Assembly: GCF_022346545.1 (NCBI RefSeq)
Contig: NZ_JAKRNU010000006.1
Location: 239,483-303,482 of the forward strand
Length of the DNA: 64,000 nt
Direction: 5' to 3'
DNA from: Sporosarcina sp. ACRSM
GTDB lineage: Bacteria > Bacillota > Bacilli > Bacillales_A > Planococcaceae
Within the stretch, counting starts at the first letter, position 1. Each line of letters starts with the position of its first letter. Of the stretch, positions 53,151 to 62,900 are shown piece by piece. The notes beneath the pieces were generated by a model. It searched no databases. It worked only from the letters and a program-made list of their open reading frames with translations, and was not told the origin of the DNA. The translations under genes and the position numbers were made by a program.

Positions 53151-54599
53151 TTATTGCTGCGCTTCTGTCCATTCCCTCAATTGACGCCTCACCAATTTAT
53201 TCGCTCCATTGCGTGGTAAGTTCTCGACAACATAGAACGCCTTCGGAACTTTATAACGGGCTAGACGTTCCGTACAATAGTCTGTGAGTTGTTCTGCAGT
53301 CACATCATCCGAGATGACAACGAATGCAACCGGTACACTTCCCCACTTGGCGTCTTCCTTGCCGCAAACGCCAACCTCCCTGACGCTTGGATGCCCGGCA
53401 AGCACATTTTCTATCTCAGCAGGATATATATTTTCCCCCCCCGAAATAATCAAGTCAGACCTTCTATCTACGATGAACAAATAACCTTCTGCATCCAAAT
53501 AGCCTAGATCGCCTGTCGGAAACCAGCCTTCTTCAAAAGGATCCGTTTCTTGAAACCTTCCGATATAGCCTGGCGTAATATGGGGACCACGAAGGAGCAC
53601 TTCTCCGATTTCTCCCGGTGTTTGACTGTTTTTGATTTTAATTTGATTGAAAAATAATGGTTTTCCGGCGGAGCCCATTTTCCTAATGGCGTCTTCCGCT
53701 GCAAGCGTAGCTGTTTGTGAACTCGTTTCCGTCATGCCGTACGTTTGCAAGACGGGCATTTTGCGCTCATTCGCCCGTTCCAAATAGCCTACAGGAACTG
53801 GTCCGCCTCCCGCTAATATCGCTTTAAATGAAGGATGGGCAATCGCAGAGCCCTTTTCCAGTTCATGCAATGTTTTCTCTAGCATGAGTGAAACAGCAGA
53901 CATATACGTAACGGAACCCGTACGAATTTCTTCGGCAGCAGCAACGGCGTCAAATTTTTCATAGAGCTTCACTTCCACGCCGTAGAGAACGGAACGGGCG
54001 AGGATGGAATAACCGCTAATATGAAATAACGGCATGAAACAAAGCCAAACGTCATCGTCGGACAGTCCAAGATTCAGAACGGAAGCAAGTGCACTGGAAA
54101 CATGATTGCCAACAGTCTGGCGCACTCCTTTTGGAAAACCGGTCGTCCCCGATGTATACATAATAGTGATCGTCTTGTCAGCACTCCATATCTCTTGGAT
54201 GTGAAATGGCTGTTCATCAGATTGGCGGATTGTTGAAAACGGAAGTTGACGTGTAGAGGAGTTGGAAATGAGATGCTGTAACTCATCTGCCACGATGACT
54301 GCAACTGCATCTGAATCATCAAGCTGCCAGTCCAATTCTTTTGGCGTGAGGCGACTGTTCAACATGACAATTTCTAGCCCGGCAAGCATACAGGCATGAA
54401 TGGTCAAGACCATCTCTGCATTGGAGAAGCCGAGTAGTGCCACCCGCTCGCCTTCGTTCAACTCGTTCGCTTTCAATTTCCGGGCAAGGGTCATTGCTTG
54501 ATCTTTCAACTGCTCAAATGTCCAAGTTTCACCTCTAAAAGATAATGCTTTTTTCTCAGGCGTCAAATGCGCCCGCTGTATTAACCAATTTGGAATCAT
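53151..54599 (-). CDS. menE: 2-succinylbenzoate-CoA ligase
   Basis: A 482-residue AMP-forming ligase from the ATG at 54599 (GGAAGGTG upstream). The P-loop TIMYTSGTTGFPKGV, the YGMTETSSQTATL segment, the hinge GWFPTGDLGYLDAEGYLFIVDRRSDLIISGGENIYPAEIE and the C-terminal Lys region are present. It activates o-succinylbenzoate in menaquinone synthesis. A terminator-like hairpin sits between menB and this gene, which may lower its expression. menC, often next, is absent. Confidence 0.93.
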   Translation of the reverse strand: MIPNWLIQRAHLTPEKKALSFRGETWTFEQLKDQAMTLARKLKANELNEGERVALLGFSNAEMVLTIHACMLAGLEIVMLNSRLTPKELDWQLDDSDAVAVIVADELQHLISNSSTRQLPFSTIRQSDEQPFHIQEIWSADKTITIMYTSGTTGFPKGVRQTVGNHVSSALASVLNLGLSDDDVWLCFMPLFHISGYSILARSVLYGVEVKLYEKFDAVAAAEEIRTGSVTYMSAVSLMLEKTLHELEKGSAIAHPSFKAILAGGGPVPVGYLERANERKMPVLQTYGMTETSSQTATLAAEDAIRKMGSAGKPLFFNQIKIKNSQTPGEIGEVLLRGPHITPGYIGRFQETDPFEEGWFPTGDLGYLDAEGYLFIVDRRSDLIISGGENIYPAEIENVLAGHPSVREVGVCGKEDAKWGSVPVAFVVISDDVTAEQLTDYCTERLARYKVPKAFYVVENLPRNGANKLVRRQLREWTEAQQ

Positions 54600-54610
54600 T
54601 TTTTCACCTT

Positions 54611-54645
54611 CCATTGAGAAAAAGCTGCCCATGATAAGGCAGCTT
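54611..54645 (-). terminator. Hairpin between menB and menE, possible attenuating terminator
   Basis: AAAGCTGCC and GGCAGCTTT arms (9 bp) with an 8-base loop and TTTTC tail on the minus strand. Confidence 0.65.
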
Positions 54646-54686
54646 TCTATCTAGCTATTCGCCGACCAATACCAACGTTTCTTAGA

Positions 54687-55505
54687 TCAAGGGAAACGTG
54701 GAAATTGCCCGAAGTCCGGTTTGCGTTTTTCCTTAAATGCATCGCGTCCTTCTTTTGCTTCGTCCGTAGTGTAATAGAGAAGCGTTGCGTCTCCAGCCAA
54801 TTGCTGAAGTCCTGCAAGACCGTCTGTATCGGCGTTCATTGCCGCTTTTAGGAAGCGGAGTGCTGTCGGGCTCTTTTCGAGCATTTCTTCACACCATTGA
54901 ACCGTTTCGTCTTCCAACTGCTCGTACGGTACGACTGTATTGACAAGCCCCATATCCAATGCTTGCTGTGCATCGTACTGACGGCAAAGATACCAGATTT
55001 CACGCGCTTTCTTATGGCCGATGATACGGGCTAGATAACCTGAACCATAACCCGCGTCAAACGAACCTACTTTCGGTCCAGTTTGTCCAAATCTTGCATT
55101 ATCTGCCGCAATCGTCAAATCGCAGACGACATGTAGAACATGTCCGCCGCCGATTGCATACCCTGCAACCATCGCCACGACCGGCTTTGGAATTACACGG
55201 ATCAAACGCTGTAAATCAAGGACGTTCAGACGTGGAATATCGTCTTCCCCAACGTAACCGCCATGTCCGCGAACAGATTGGTCTCCGCCTGAACAAAATG
55301 CATCCTTACCTTCACCAGTCAGAATAATAACACCGATGCTCTCATCATCACGCGCGCGTGAAAATGCATCAATCAACTCCGCTGTCGTTTTTGGGCGGAA
55401 TGCATTGCGCACTTCCGGACGATTGATCGTCACTTTCGCGATTCCGTTGTACTTTTCGTACTTAATATCCTCGTATGTACGTATTGTTTCCCATTGACGT
55501 GTCAT
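54687..55505 (-). CDS. menB: 1,4-dihydroxy-2-naphthoyl-CoA synthase
   Basis: A 272-residue crotonase-fold enzyme with all MenB hallmarks: [63 protein letters not shown] and the C-terminal [13 protein letters not shown]. It closes the second ring of the naphthoquinone. Its start overlaps menH by 4 bp. Confidence 0.97.
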   Translation of the reverse strand: MTRQWETIRTYEDIKYEKYNGIAKVTINRPEVRNAFRPKTTAELIDAFSRARDDESIGVIILTGEGKDAFCSGGDQSVRGHGGYVGEDDIPRLNVLDLQRLIRVIPKPVVAMVAGYAIGGGHVLHVVCDLTIAADNARFGQTGPKVGSFDAGYGSGYLARIIGHKKAREIWYLCRQYDAQQALDMGLVNTVVPYEQLEDETVQWCEEMLEKSPTALRFLKAAMNADTDGLAGLQQLAGDATLLYYTTDEAKEGRDAFKEKRKPDFGQFPRFP

Positions 55506-56353
55506 ACTGCCCCTCCTCCATTTTTCGTTTGTAATAGATGTTCACTTATCATTGTAGCAAATACATCCGGTTTTTCCACGTGAATTGCATGTCCAGCATC
55601 CGGGATCGTTTCATGTCGGACAGTAGGGAAATGCTCTCCCATTTCCCGGGAAATATTTATAAATTTCGTGTCATACTCCCCCGTTAGAAGCAAGACAGGC
55701 ATATGGACGGTTCCAAGCCTCGACCAATAGGATGGTTGACTCCCGGTCCCAATGCCGCGCAAACTATTGGCAAGCCCTGTTGCACGTTGTCCGAGCCGCT
55801 CCTGTCGAATTGTTTGCCGTACTTCATCCGACAATCGTTTCTGCGAGTGAAACAAAGGGATGTTCTCCCAAAAATCAACAAAAGCTGGCAAGCCATCCGT
55901 CTCCAGTTTTTCCGCCAACTGGTGATCCGCCTGACACCGCTCCACTCTTTCGTTTTCCGATCTCAGTCCCGGCGAAGCGCTCTCCAGTATTAAAGATGAA
56001 ACCCGATCTGGATAAAGGATGGTGTAGGCTAGGGCAATTCGGCCTCCCATCGAATAGCCGACCAGCACGAACGACCGGAGCCCGAGGTGATCGAAAAGAG
56101 CCTCCAGATCCTTCACTTGTTGGTCCATTTCATACCGATCCGATTCCACAGGAGCTGTTGTTTTCCCATGTCCGGTCAAGTCGATTGCCACGGTTCGAGC
56201 AACACCTGTCAATCGCTTTGACACTTCGGTCCATGTAGCCGTGCTACCTGTAAAGCCATGTAACAAGACAACCGTAGGCAAATGCTCTTCACCGTGAATC
56301 GCTACCTGAATATCGATTCCCCTAGTAGGGATGGACTGTTCACGCATCCCCAT
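55502..56353 (-). CDS. menH: 2-succinyl-6-hydroxy-2,4-cyclohexadiene-1-carboxylate synthase
   Basis: An alpha/beta hydrolase of about 283 residues. Nucleophile elbow [10 protein letters not shown] (Ser in LVGYSMGG), oxyanion [10 protein letters not shown] and His in [12 protein letters not shown]. MenH removes pyruvate from SEPHCHC. The ATG at 56353 has AAAGG 4 bases before it; an ATG at 56347 is an alternative. It overlaps menD by 14 bp. Confidence 0.9.
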   Translation of the reverse strand: MGMREQSIPTRGIDIQVAIHGEEHLPTVVLLHGFTGSTATWTEVSKRLTGVARTVAIDLTGHGKTTAPVESDRYEMDQQVKDLEALFDHLGLRSFVLVGYSMGGRIALAYTILYPDRVSSLILESASPGLRSENERVERCQADHQLAEKLETDGLPAFVDFWENIPLFHSQKRLSDEVRQTIRQERLGQRATGLANSLRGIGTGSQPSYWSRLGTVHMPVLLLTGEYDTKFINISREMGEHFPTVRHETIPDAGHAIHVEKPDVFATMISEHLLQTKNGGGAV

Positions 56354-58052
56354 CAAGCCTTTCCGTAATTTGTTGCCATAACTCACGATGCGCTTTCACG
56401 TTCATTTGCCGATTGGTAAACACTTCAATCATTCGGATCGGCTTATTTTTCGGTTTGGCAAGCTCTGCCTGAAACGCTTCAGAAGTAGTGATTGCAGCGT
56501 ATTGCGCATCGTACATCGCTGCAATATGTTCGAAAGTGAGACCAGTTGGTGTACCGAATAACTCCTCAAAATGTTCCGGCACCGTGGATTGTGGCAAATA
56601 AGAAAAAATGCCTCCGCCATCGTTATTCACAATAATAATTGTCAAATCCGTTTCATGAAAACGGGTAGCAATCAAACCATTGACATCATGTAAAAATGAC
56701 AAATCACCAATCAACAACCAGGCCGGACGCTTCCTTGCCGCCTGAATGCCTAATGCAGTCGACACGACACCATCGATACCATTTGTTCCACGGTTTGCAA
56801 AGTGTGTAATATCTTTCCCTGTTTTCCTAAAAAAGGTATCCACATCTCGAATTGGCATGCTGCTACCGCTAATGAGATCGACACCATCCGGTAAATGTTC
56901 AAATAGCAATTTGGCGATAATCCCTTCATCTCCCGGGCCGCCTTCATAACTGGCCGTCACTTCGGATGCCAGCTCATTTGCTCTCACCCATCGTTCCGTA
57001 TAAGCCGTGCGAGACTGATTGACCACCAGTTGGAAAAGCGACGTCGGTGAAGCTTGGATATGGTGCGTGACAATGCCGAGTGAATCGCGGAATTCAGGAG
57101 ATTCATCAACCGCAATGACAACTGCCGGCTTCGCTTTCTTCAAGAAAAGCGATAACGGCTTCGCAACAGGTTGTGCACCAAATCGCAGAACAGTCGTCGG
57201 AACCGCATTTTCCTTGAATACTTCACTTTTCAATATCGCATCATAATGATCGATGCAAAGGGCCTGGACGTTTTCAGGCACTTCTGAGCGCAGATTGGAT
57301 AATGGATCACATAAGACTGGCCATTGCAAAGCGTCTGCGAAGTCCCAGAATGCTTTTTTATCCATGTCGTGCGGCCAGTCACCGACAATAAGCATGCCCC
57401 GTTCAGCCTCTCCAAGAAGGGCTGTCACTTGTCTAGCGGCGGGTGTGTCGAGCATCGCTTCGCCAGCAATCCGCTCGCTGAAAGTCGAACCCGGAACCCG
57501 CCGATCGAAATCGATGAGAAGCGGCTCTCGGAAAGGGACATTCAGATGGACTGGTCCCCACGGTGCTGTCATTGCGACGGATAGCGCACGATTAATATGC
57601 CGATCGAGAAAATCATCGATATCAGGATTACGTTCGGCAAGTGGAAAATCGATGCTATATTTTACATGTTGGCCATACATTCTGATCTGATCAATTGCCT
57701 GCGGTGCTCCGACTTCTCGTAACTCATGCGGTCGGTCTGCCGTAATGACAATGAGCGGTATACGCGCATAATATGCTTCCGTAATCGCCGGGTGATAATT
57801 CGAGGCAGCTGTTCCCGATGTACAGAGAAGGACGACCGGTTCCCTTGATGCCTTTGCCAATCCGAGCGCAAAATACCCAGCAGAACGTTCATCGATCTGC
57901 ATATAGACATTCAGGTTGTCCGTGGAAGCAAATGCATAGGCAAGCGGCGTCGAGCGTGAACCGGGGCTGATCACAACCGATTTCACTCCTGCCTGCATCA
58001 ATGCGCCCGTCATTCGACGAACATAATCCGTCAATACGATCCGGTTATCCAT
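56340..58052 (-). CDS. menD: SEPHCHC synthase MenD
   Basis: A 570-residue thiamine-diphosphate enzyme. N-terminal VVISPGSRSTPLAYAF, EDERSAGYFALGLAKAS-like DERSAGYFALGL, central domain, and the cofactor motif IGDLSFLHDVNGL followed by VNNDGGGIF. It adds a succinyl semialdehyde unit to isochorismate. It overlaps menF by 8 bp. Confidence 0.97.
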   Translation of the reverse strand: MDNRIVLTDYVRRMTGALMQAGVKSVVISPGSRSTPLAYAFASTDNLNVYMQIDERSAGYFALGLAKASREPVVLLCTSGTAASNYHPAITEAYYARIPLIVITADRPHELREVGAPQAIDQIRMYGQHVKYSIDFPLAERNPDIDDFLDRHINRALSVAMTAPWGPVHLNVPFREPLLIDFDRRVPGSTFSERIAGEAMLDTPAARQVTALLGEAERGMLIVGDWPHDMDKKAFWDFADALQWPVLCDPLSNLRSEVPENVQALCIDHYDAILKSEVFKENAVPTTVLRFGAQPVAKPLSLFLKKAKPAVVIAVDESPEFRDSLGIVTHHIQASPTSLFQLVVNQSRTAYTERWVRANELASEVTASYEGGPGDEGIIAKLLFEHLPDGVDLISGSSMPIRDVDTFFRKTGKDITHFANRGTNGIDGVVSTALGIQAARKRPAWLLIGDLSFLHDVNGLIATRFHETDLTIIIVNNDGGGIFSYLPQSTVPEHFEELFGTPTGLTFEHIAAMYDAQYAAITTSEAFQAELAKPKNKPIRMIEVFTNRQMNVKAHRELWQQITERLDGDA

Positions 58053-59430
58053 TTAACTTTCCTCCAAGCGCCCGTAGAACAGGTCTGAATTTCACCCAAG
58101 TTTCTTCGTATTCCTTGTCTGGCTCAGAATCTGCTACGATTCCTCCACCCGCATATAAATACGCCTCGTTGTTTCGTAGTAAAGCGGAGCGGATGGCAAC
58201 CGCAAATTCACCGTTTCCAGCTGTATCCGTCCAACCGATCGGTGCTGCATAATAACCTCTGTCCATCCCCTCTTCTTGCCGAATCATCTCCAACGAGACA
58301 TCCGTCGGAACACCTCCAAGTGCCGGTGTCGGATGAAGGGCCTCGACCAAACTGAAAATATCGATCCCTTGCACAAGTCGTCCTTCCACTGGTGTAAATA
58401 AATGCTGGATATCCCGGATTTTCATCAGTTTTGGCATTTTAGGAATCACAATATCGGTACAATATGTTTCAAAGACATGTGAAATCATGTTGACGACATA
58501 TTGATGCTCTTCCCGATTTTTACGGTCCTCTAATAATTCTTCTCCCAACAAGCGATCTTCCGTTGCTGTTTTCCCACGTCTAATAGATCCGGCGACACAT
58601 GCCGAATAGGCCCGCCCATTTTCAATCTCGACCAAACGTTCTGGCGTCGCACCAAAAAACAGGGATTCATCCTTTTGCAATCCGAAATGATAACTTTCCT
58701 GCTGTTCATTGGAAATATGATGAAGCGCCGTAACAGCAGATACGTCATTGTCAAAATGCAGCTTAACAGAGCGTGCGATGACGACTTTCTCCGCTTCCCC
58801 TGCATTGATCTTTTTCGTGACACCTGCCACCGTCTCCATATAATGTTCTTTTCCAAGTTCCTCGACCGAGACAACTTCCGGCTTTGCCGTCGGACCAAAT
58901 TCTTCGACTTGAGCAAGATGGATCAGTCGATCGCGCTCATCCCGTAACCGATCGAATTCCTCCGCCGCATTGCCGCTTTCCGTAATATAATTGATCGAAA
59001 TCGATGTTTTCCCATTTTTTATCATCAATTGGAAAGAAGGAACTACAAAATGCGCAGACGGAAAATTACTCCACTCGGATTCCGTTCTATTTTCCGGATC
59101 GAAAGAAAACCCTCCAAAAAGAACAGGCTCCATATCCTTTTCCTCTTTGATAAGCGCTACACGCAACTTGTTCCACTCAGTAGATATATGTGCAAAGCGA
59201 TTTTTTCTGCCATTGCTGGTCAAAACAGTAGCATGTCCGAGTCCGACGAGCGTCAATGTTTTATCGGCATTTTGCCAATAGAAACGCTCGTTTTTATAAC
59301 AAGAATCCCCTGCTTCAAAAAAGGCCAGTGGCGAAATTCGACCCGCATCGATTGTTTCTGTGAAAAATCGCAATGTATCTTGATTCAATTTCAATTGTGA
59401 TTCACGGGTAGTTGTTAACTTCCGATTCAT
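58045..59430 (-). CDS. menF: Isochorismate synthase (menaquinone type)
   Basis: A 461-residue MST-family enzyme with VVIARSVKLHF, FFGATPERLVEIENG, ACVAGSIRRGKTATEDRLLGEELL, VEALHPTPALGGVPTD and AGGGIVADSEPDKEYEETWVK. It converts chorismate to isochorismate, the branch point to menaquinone. Starts from one of two adjacent ATG codons (GGAGGGAAC upstream). First gene of menFDHBE. Confidence 0.96.
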   Translation of the reverse strand: MNRKLTTTRESQLKLNQDTLRFFTETIDAGRISPLAFFEAGDSCYKNERFYWQNADKTLTLVGLGHATVLTSNGRKNRFAHISTEWNKLRVALIKEEKDMEPVLFGGFSFDPENRTESEWSNFPSAHFVVPSFQLMIKNGKTSISINYITESGNAAEEFDRLRDERDRLIHLAQVEEFGPTAKPEVVSVEELGKEHYMETVAGVTKKINAGEAEKVVIARSVKLHFDNDVSAVTALHHISNEQQESYHFGLQKDESLFFGATPERLVEIENGRAYSACVAGSIRRGKTATEDRLLGEELLEDRKNREEHQYVVNMISHVFETYCTDIVIPKMPKLMKIRDIQHLFTPVEGRLVQGIDIFSLVEALHPTPALGGVPTDVSLEMIRQEEGMDRGYYAAPIGWTDTAGNGEFAVAIRSALLRNNEAYLYAGGGIVADSEPDKEYEETWVKFRPVLRALGGKLNG

Positions 59431-59668
59431 CATGTTCCCTCCGTAAATTCTTCGACTGATTTAAAGATCATACCTCTATTCTATCACACCCATCAGACAA
59501 TGTACCTGTATAAGAAATGGACCGAGTTTCAAAATCTCCCTTTCCATTCAGGGCACGACCTCTCAAATGCATCAATTTCAATTAGCGAGTTATGTGCGCC
59601 ATATACCCACATTGCTGATTTTGGAGTACAATAGATACGGTCAATAAAATGATAGGGAGAGAAAAATT

Positions 59669-60580
59669 TTGCAACAAACAATAAAAGCTGATAAAGATTG
59701 GCGGATTTGGTGGCAATTAACACGTCCCCACACGCTTACGGCTGCCTTTGCACCTGTATTTCTTGGAACGATGATTGCGTTAACATATGGAAGCTTGCAT
59801 TTTCCGCTCTTCTTCGCAATGCTGATAGCAAGTATTTTGATTCAGATGGCGACAAACATGTTTAATGAATACTATGACTTTAAAAGAGGGCTCGATACCG
59901 AAGAGTCCATCGGCATCGGCGGGACAATTGTACGGCATGGTGTTAAGCCGAAAGTTATATTGAATCTGGCCTTACTGCTGTACAGCATTTCCGTACTCAT
60001 CGGGATTTATATTTGTATGGAAACATCATGGATGCTTGCACTCGTTGGCGGTGTTTCCATGATGATTGGTTACTTTTATACGGGCGGACCGTATCCGATC
60101 GCCTATACGCCTTTCGGAGAGTTATTCTCCGGTGTAGTTATGGGGATGCTTCTGATCCTTATCGCGTTTTATATTCAAACAGGCACAGTGACGACCCATG
60201 CTATCTTGCTATCCATTCCAAGTATGATACTTGTTGCTGCAATCATGCTGGCAAATAATATCCGTGATGTGGAGGAAGATACGATAGGTGGTCGGAAAAC
60301 ACTGACCATCCTCGTCGGTCGAACGCATGCCATTACGATTTTAACACTGTTTTTTGTGATTTCTTATGGTTGGATCATTGCGCTTGTCCTATTTGGACAA
60401 TTAACACCATGGGCATTACTCATATTGCTCAGCGTTAAAAAACCAATTCAAGCGGTCTCCACTTTCCGCAAGCATGTTCTTCCATTACAAGTGGCGCCCG
60501 CGATGAAAAACACTGCAATCACCAATACACTATTCGGTTTACTGCTCGGCATAGGTATTTTAATCGGTCATTTATTTTAA
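59669..60580 (+). CDS. menA: 1,4-dihydroxy-2-naphthoate polyprenyltransferase
   Basis: A 303-residue UbiA-family membrane prenyltransferase with about nine membrane segments. Asp-rich motifs: NMFNEYYDFKRGLDTEES and NNIRDVEEDTIGGRKTL. It starts with TTG after GGGAGAG. It attaches the isoprenoid tail to make demethylmenaquinone. It is divergent from menF, with 235 bp between holding both promoters; no riboswitch seen there. Confidence 0.95.
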   Translation: MQQTIKADKDWRIWWQLTRPHTLTAAFAPVFLGTMIALTYGSLHFPLFFAMLIASILIQMATNMFNEYYDFKRGLDTEESIGIGGTIVRHGVKPKVILNLALLLYSISVLIGIYICMETSWMLALVGGVSMMIGYFYTGGPYPIAYTPFGELFSGVVMGMLLILIAFYIQTGTVTTHAILLSIPSMILVAAIMLANNIRDVEEDTIGGRKTLTILVGRTHAITILTLFFVISYGWIIALVLFGQLTPWALLILLSVKKPIQAVSTFRKHVLPLQVAPAMKNTAITNTLFGLLLGIGILIGHLF

Positions 60581-60590
60581 TACACCATTC

Positions 60591-60631
60591 CGCCCAAGAC
60601 ATCTGCTCTCATCAGTGTCTTGGGCTTTTTA
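60591..60631 (+). terminator. Terminator of menA
   Basis: GCCCAAGACA and TGTCTTGGGC arms with a 14-base loop and TTTTT tail. Confidence 0.85.
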
Positions 60632-60759
60632 CATGAAATGTTTAAATACGAGTAGAATAAGGAAAACAACGAAAAAGAGTTACGAAATCATCTAGGTCGT
60701 AATCAAGAGACACTTGGATGAACATACTACATGTATTATAAAAAAGGACGTGACGAACG

Positions 60760-61500
60760 TTGTTAACTGATAAGCAGAAATCCTCTCTTAAAAGCGAACT
60801 TCTTTCAATGAAAAAACAATTGCTAAAGACCGAAAAGGAAACAGATATTAAAGAGAGTGCACAGGATGGTGTCGGCGAATTATCCATGTATGACAATCAT
60901 CCAGGTGATATGGGTACAGAACTGTTTGAGCGTGAAAAAGACCTCGCTTTGAATGTACATGCAGGCTCTGAATTAGAAAAGGTCGAGGACGCCTTACAAG
61001 CAATGGTAGAGGGTTCATACGGGATATGCGAAGTTTGCCAGAAAGAAATCCCTTTTGAACGGCTCGAAGCGATTCCCCATACGACTCTTTGTATAGAGCA
61101 TTCAACCGAACGGCAAATAGCAAACGATCGTCCTGTTGAAGAGGATATCCTGATCATGGCCGAACCGAACACGTTTGCAAATCGTAGAGAGGGAGCAAAC
61201 CGTGATGGTGAAGATAGCTTCCAGGAAATCGCAAAATCCGGAACCTCAGAGACACCATCAGATTTCGTTGGAGATCGCGATGATTACAATTCGTTATACG
61301 ATAGTGAACTTGAAGATGGTGCAACGGAAGAAATCGAAGAATTTACAGGTACAGATATCAATGGCCGCTCCCGTGGTTTTGTCAGATCAGCTGCATCTGA
61401 ACAATACGAAGCAAATTTGGATGCCGAAGACATGGAATCTCCTTTAGGCGATATCCCTTACCATGAAACTGATAATTATGTTCAGGATAAAAAACAATAA
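60760..61500 (+). CDS. YteA-family DksA/TraR-type zinc finger protein
   Basis: A 246-residue protein whose N-terminal half is DksA/TraR-like: a coiled-coil (SLKSELLSMKKQLLKTEKETD, then ELEKVEDALQAMVEGSYGICEVCQKEIPFERLEAIPHTTLCIEHS) with a C-x2-C...C-x2-H zinc finger. The C-terminal half is acidic and low in complexity (EDGATEEIEEFTGTDINGRSR). YteA of Bacillus has this architecture. The start is TTG. It may modulate RNA polymerase; this is inference. Confidence 0.85.
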   Translation: MLTDKQKSSLKSELLSMKKQLLKTEKETDIKESAQDGVGELSMYDNHPGDMGTELFEREKDLALNVHAGSELEKVEDALQAMVEGSYGICEVCQKEIPFERLEAIPHTTLCIEHSTERQIANDRPVEEDILIMAEPNTFANRREGANRDGEDSFQEIAKSGTSETPSDFVGDRDDYNSLYDSELEDGATEEIEEFTGTDINGRSRGFVRSAASEQYEANLDAEDMESPLGDIPYHETDNYVQDKKQ

Positions 61501-61508
61501 ATGCACAC

Positions 61509-61537
61509 CATAGGCCTGAATGGCTTATGGTGTTTTT
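61509..61537 (+). terminator. Terminator of the YteA-like gene
   Basis: CACCATAGGCC and GGCTTATGGTG arms with a 4-base loop and TTTTTAT tail. Confidence 0.85.
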
Positions 61538-61582
61538 ATATGGAGGGAGGTATGTGAGTGCTTGTTTCCGAAAGTAAGTTAA

Positions 61583-61710
61583 TGAGCGCGTGAGGGGTGC
61601 TTTGATCGGTTACAACGTGTTTATGAGCGCGTGCTGAGGTTTATGAGCGTTCATTGTATGGTAATGATCGTTTACCAGGTGGATTGAGCGTTCATAGTGA
61701 TTTATGAGCC
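61583..61710. repeat. Seven-copy TGAGCG repeat with a 20-21 bp period
   Basis: The hexamer TGAGCG (or TGATCG, TGAGCC) begins at 61583, 61603, 61624, 61644, 61665, 61685 and 61705: spacings of 20, 21, 20, 21, 20 and 20. Each unit begins with a T-rich TTTA or TAA and the sequence between is degenerate. The region is bounded by terminators on both sides and carries no gene I can support. No protein-coding reading explains this. Confidence 0.75.
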
Positions 61711-61749
61711 CTTGAAGAATCACTCGCTTACGGCGTTTTGATGAATATA

Positions 61750-61796
61750 AAAAAGCATCCTTTTAAGTTATTTATAACTTAAAAGGATGCTTTTTC
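61750..61796 (-). terminator. Terminator of the rRNA-tRNA operon
   Basis: A 19-bp perfect stem with arms AAGCATCCTTTTAAGTTA and TAACTTAAAAGGATGCTT followed by a T run on the minus strand, at the end of the tRNA block. Confidence 0.9.
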
Positions 61797-61801
61797 TTAT
61801 A

Positions 61802-61873
61802 TGACCCCTACGGGATTCGAACCCGTGTTACCGCCGTGAAAGGGCGGTGTCTTAACCGCTTGACCAAGGGGCC
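61802..61873 (-). tRNA. tRNA-Glu (TTC)
   Basis: Acceptor GGCCCCT paired with AGGGGTC, anticodon loop CTTTCAC (TTC), T-loop GGTTCGAATCC. No CCA is encoded. Last tRNA of the cluster. Confidence 0.95.
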
Positions 61874-61880
61874 AAACTTA

Positions 61881-61971
61881 TGGCGGAGAAGGAGGGATTC
61901 GAACCCTCGCACCGCTTACGCGATCTATGCCCTTAGCAGGGGCACCTCTTGAGCCACTTGAGTACTTCCCC
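61881..61971 (-). tRNA. tRNA-Ser (GCT)
   Basis: Acceptor GGGGAAG/CTTCTCC, anticodon loop CTGCTAA, long variable arm of class II tRNAs, encoded CCA. Confidence 0.95.
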
Positions 61972-61976
61972 GAGAT

Positions 61977-62051
61977 TGGCTCCGCAGGTAGGATTCGAAC
62001 CTACGACCGATCGGTTAACAGCCGATTGCTCTACCACTGAGCTACTGCGGA
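61977..62051 (-). tRNA. tRNA-Asn (GTT)
   Basis: Acceptor TCCGCAG/CTGCGGA, anticodon loop CTGTTAA, encoded CCA. Confidence 0.95.
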
Positions 62052-62052
62052 A

Positions 62053-62129
<77 letters not shown>

Positions 62130-62134
62130 TAAAT

Positions 62135-62208
62135 TGGAGCGGGTGAAGGGAATCGAACCCTCATCATCAGCTTGGAAGGCTGAGGTTTTACCACTAAACT
62201 ACACCCGC
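62135..62208 (-). tRNA. tRNA-Gly (TCC)
   Basis: Acceptor GCGGGTG/CACCCGC, anticodon loop CTTCCAA, encoded CCA. Confidence 0.95.
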
Positions 62209-62215
62209 AATTTCA

Positions 62216-62291
62216 TGGTGGCTCAGGACGGAATCGAACCGCCGACACAAGGATTTTCAGTCCTTTGCTCTACCGACTGAGCTACTGAGCC
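62216..62291 (-). tRNA. tRNA-Phe (GAA)
   Basis: Acceptor GGCTCAG/CTGAGCC, anticodon loop CTGAAAA, encoded CCA. Confidence 0.95.
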
Positions 62292-62315
62292 ACTTCTATG
62301 TATTCTGTAAAAAAA

Positions 62316-62391
62316 TGGCGGTCCCGACCGGGATCGAACCGGCGATCTCCTGCGTGACAGGCAGGCATGTTAACCGCTACACCACGGGACC
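62316..62391 (-). tRNA. tRNA-Asp (GTC)
   Basis: Acceptor GGTCCCG/CGGGACC, anticodon loop CTGTCAC, encoded CCA. Confidence 0.95.
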
Positions 62392-62393
62392 AT

Positions 62394-62469
<76 letters not shown>

Positions 62470-62528
62470 ACAATATTAATTACTACTTTTAAATCTGCTC
62501 TTTTACAGTTCATCATTTTAGTGAAAAA

Positions 62529-62621
62529 TGGAGGAGGTAGAGGGATTCGAACCCCCGCACGGTTTAACCCGCCTGACGGTTTTCAAGACCGTTCCCTTCA
62601 GCCGAACTTGGGTATACCTCC
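62529..62621 (-). tRNA. tRNA-Ser (TGA)
   Basis: Acceptor GGAGGTA/TACCTCC, anticodon loop CTTGAAA, long variable arm, encoded CCA. Confidence 0.95.
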
Positions 62622-62638
62622 GCGTAAATATATAGAGC

Positions 62639-62715
62639 TGGTGGACCTTGCAGGACTCGAACCTGCGACCGGACGGTTATGAGCCGTCTGCTCTAACCAA
62701 CTGAGCTAAAGGTCC
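62639..62715 (-). tRNA. tRNA-Ile2 (CAT, probably lysidine-modified)
   Basis: Acceptor GGACCTT/AAGGTCC, anticodon loop CTCATAA, encoded CCA. It resembles the Bacillus tRNA-Ile whose C34 is changed to lysidine to read AUA, and its neighbour at 62723 is the elongator Met, so two CAT tRNAs here would otherwise be redundant. Confidence 0.75.
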
Positions 62716-62722
62716 TTTAAGA

Positions 62723-62796
62723 TGGCGGCAGAGGGGATCGAACCCCCGACCTTACGGGTATGAACCGTACGCTCTAGCCAGCTGAGCTACGCCGCC
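62723..62796 (-). tRNA. Elongator tRNA-Met (CAT)
   Basis: Acceptor GGCGGCG/TGCCGCC, anticodon loop TTCATAC, matches Bacillus elongator Met in the D-arm and anticodon arm. CCA is not encoded. Confidence 0.88.
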
Positions 62797-62818
62797 AGGA
62801 TCTTTATATGATATTTGT

Positions 62819-62894
62819 TGGTGGAGCCTAGCGGGTTCGAACCGCTGACCTCCTGCGTGCAAGGCAGGCGCTCTCCCAGCTGAGCTAAGGCCCC
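62819..62894 (-). tRNA. tRNA-Ala (TGC)
   Basis: Acceptor GGGGCCT/AGGCTCC with the G-U pair at position 3-70 (identity element of Ala), anticodon loop CTTGCAC, encoded CCA. Confidence 0.95.
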
Positions 62895-62900
62895 GTGAAG

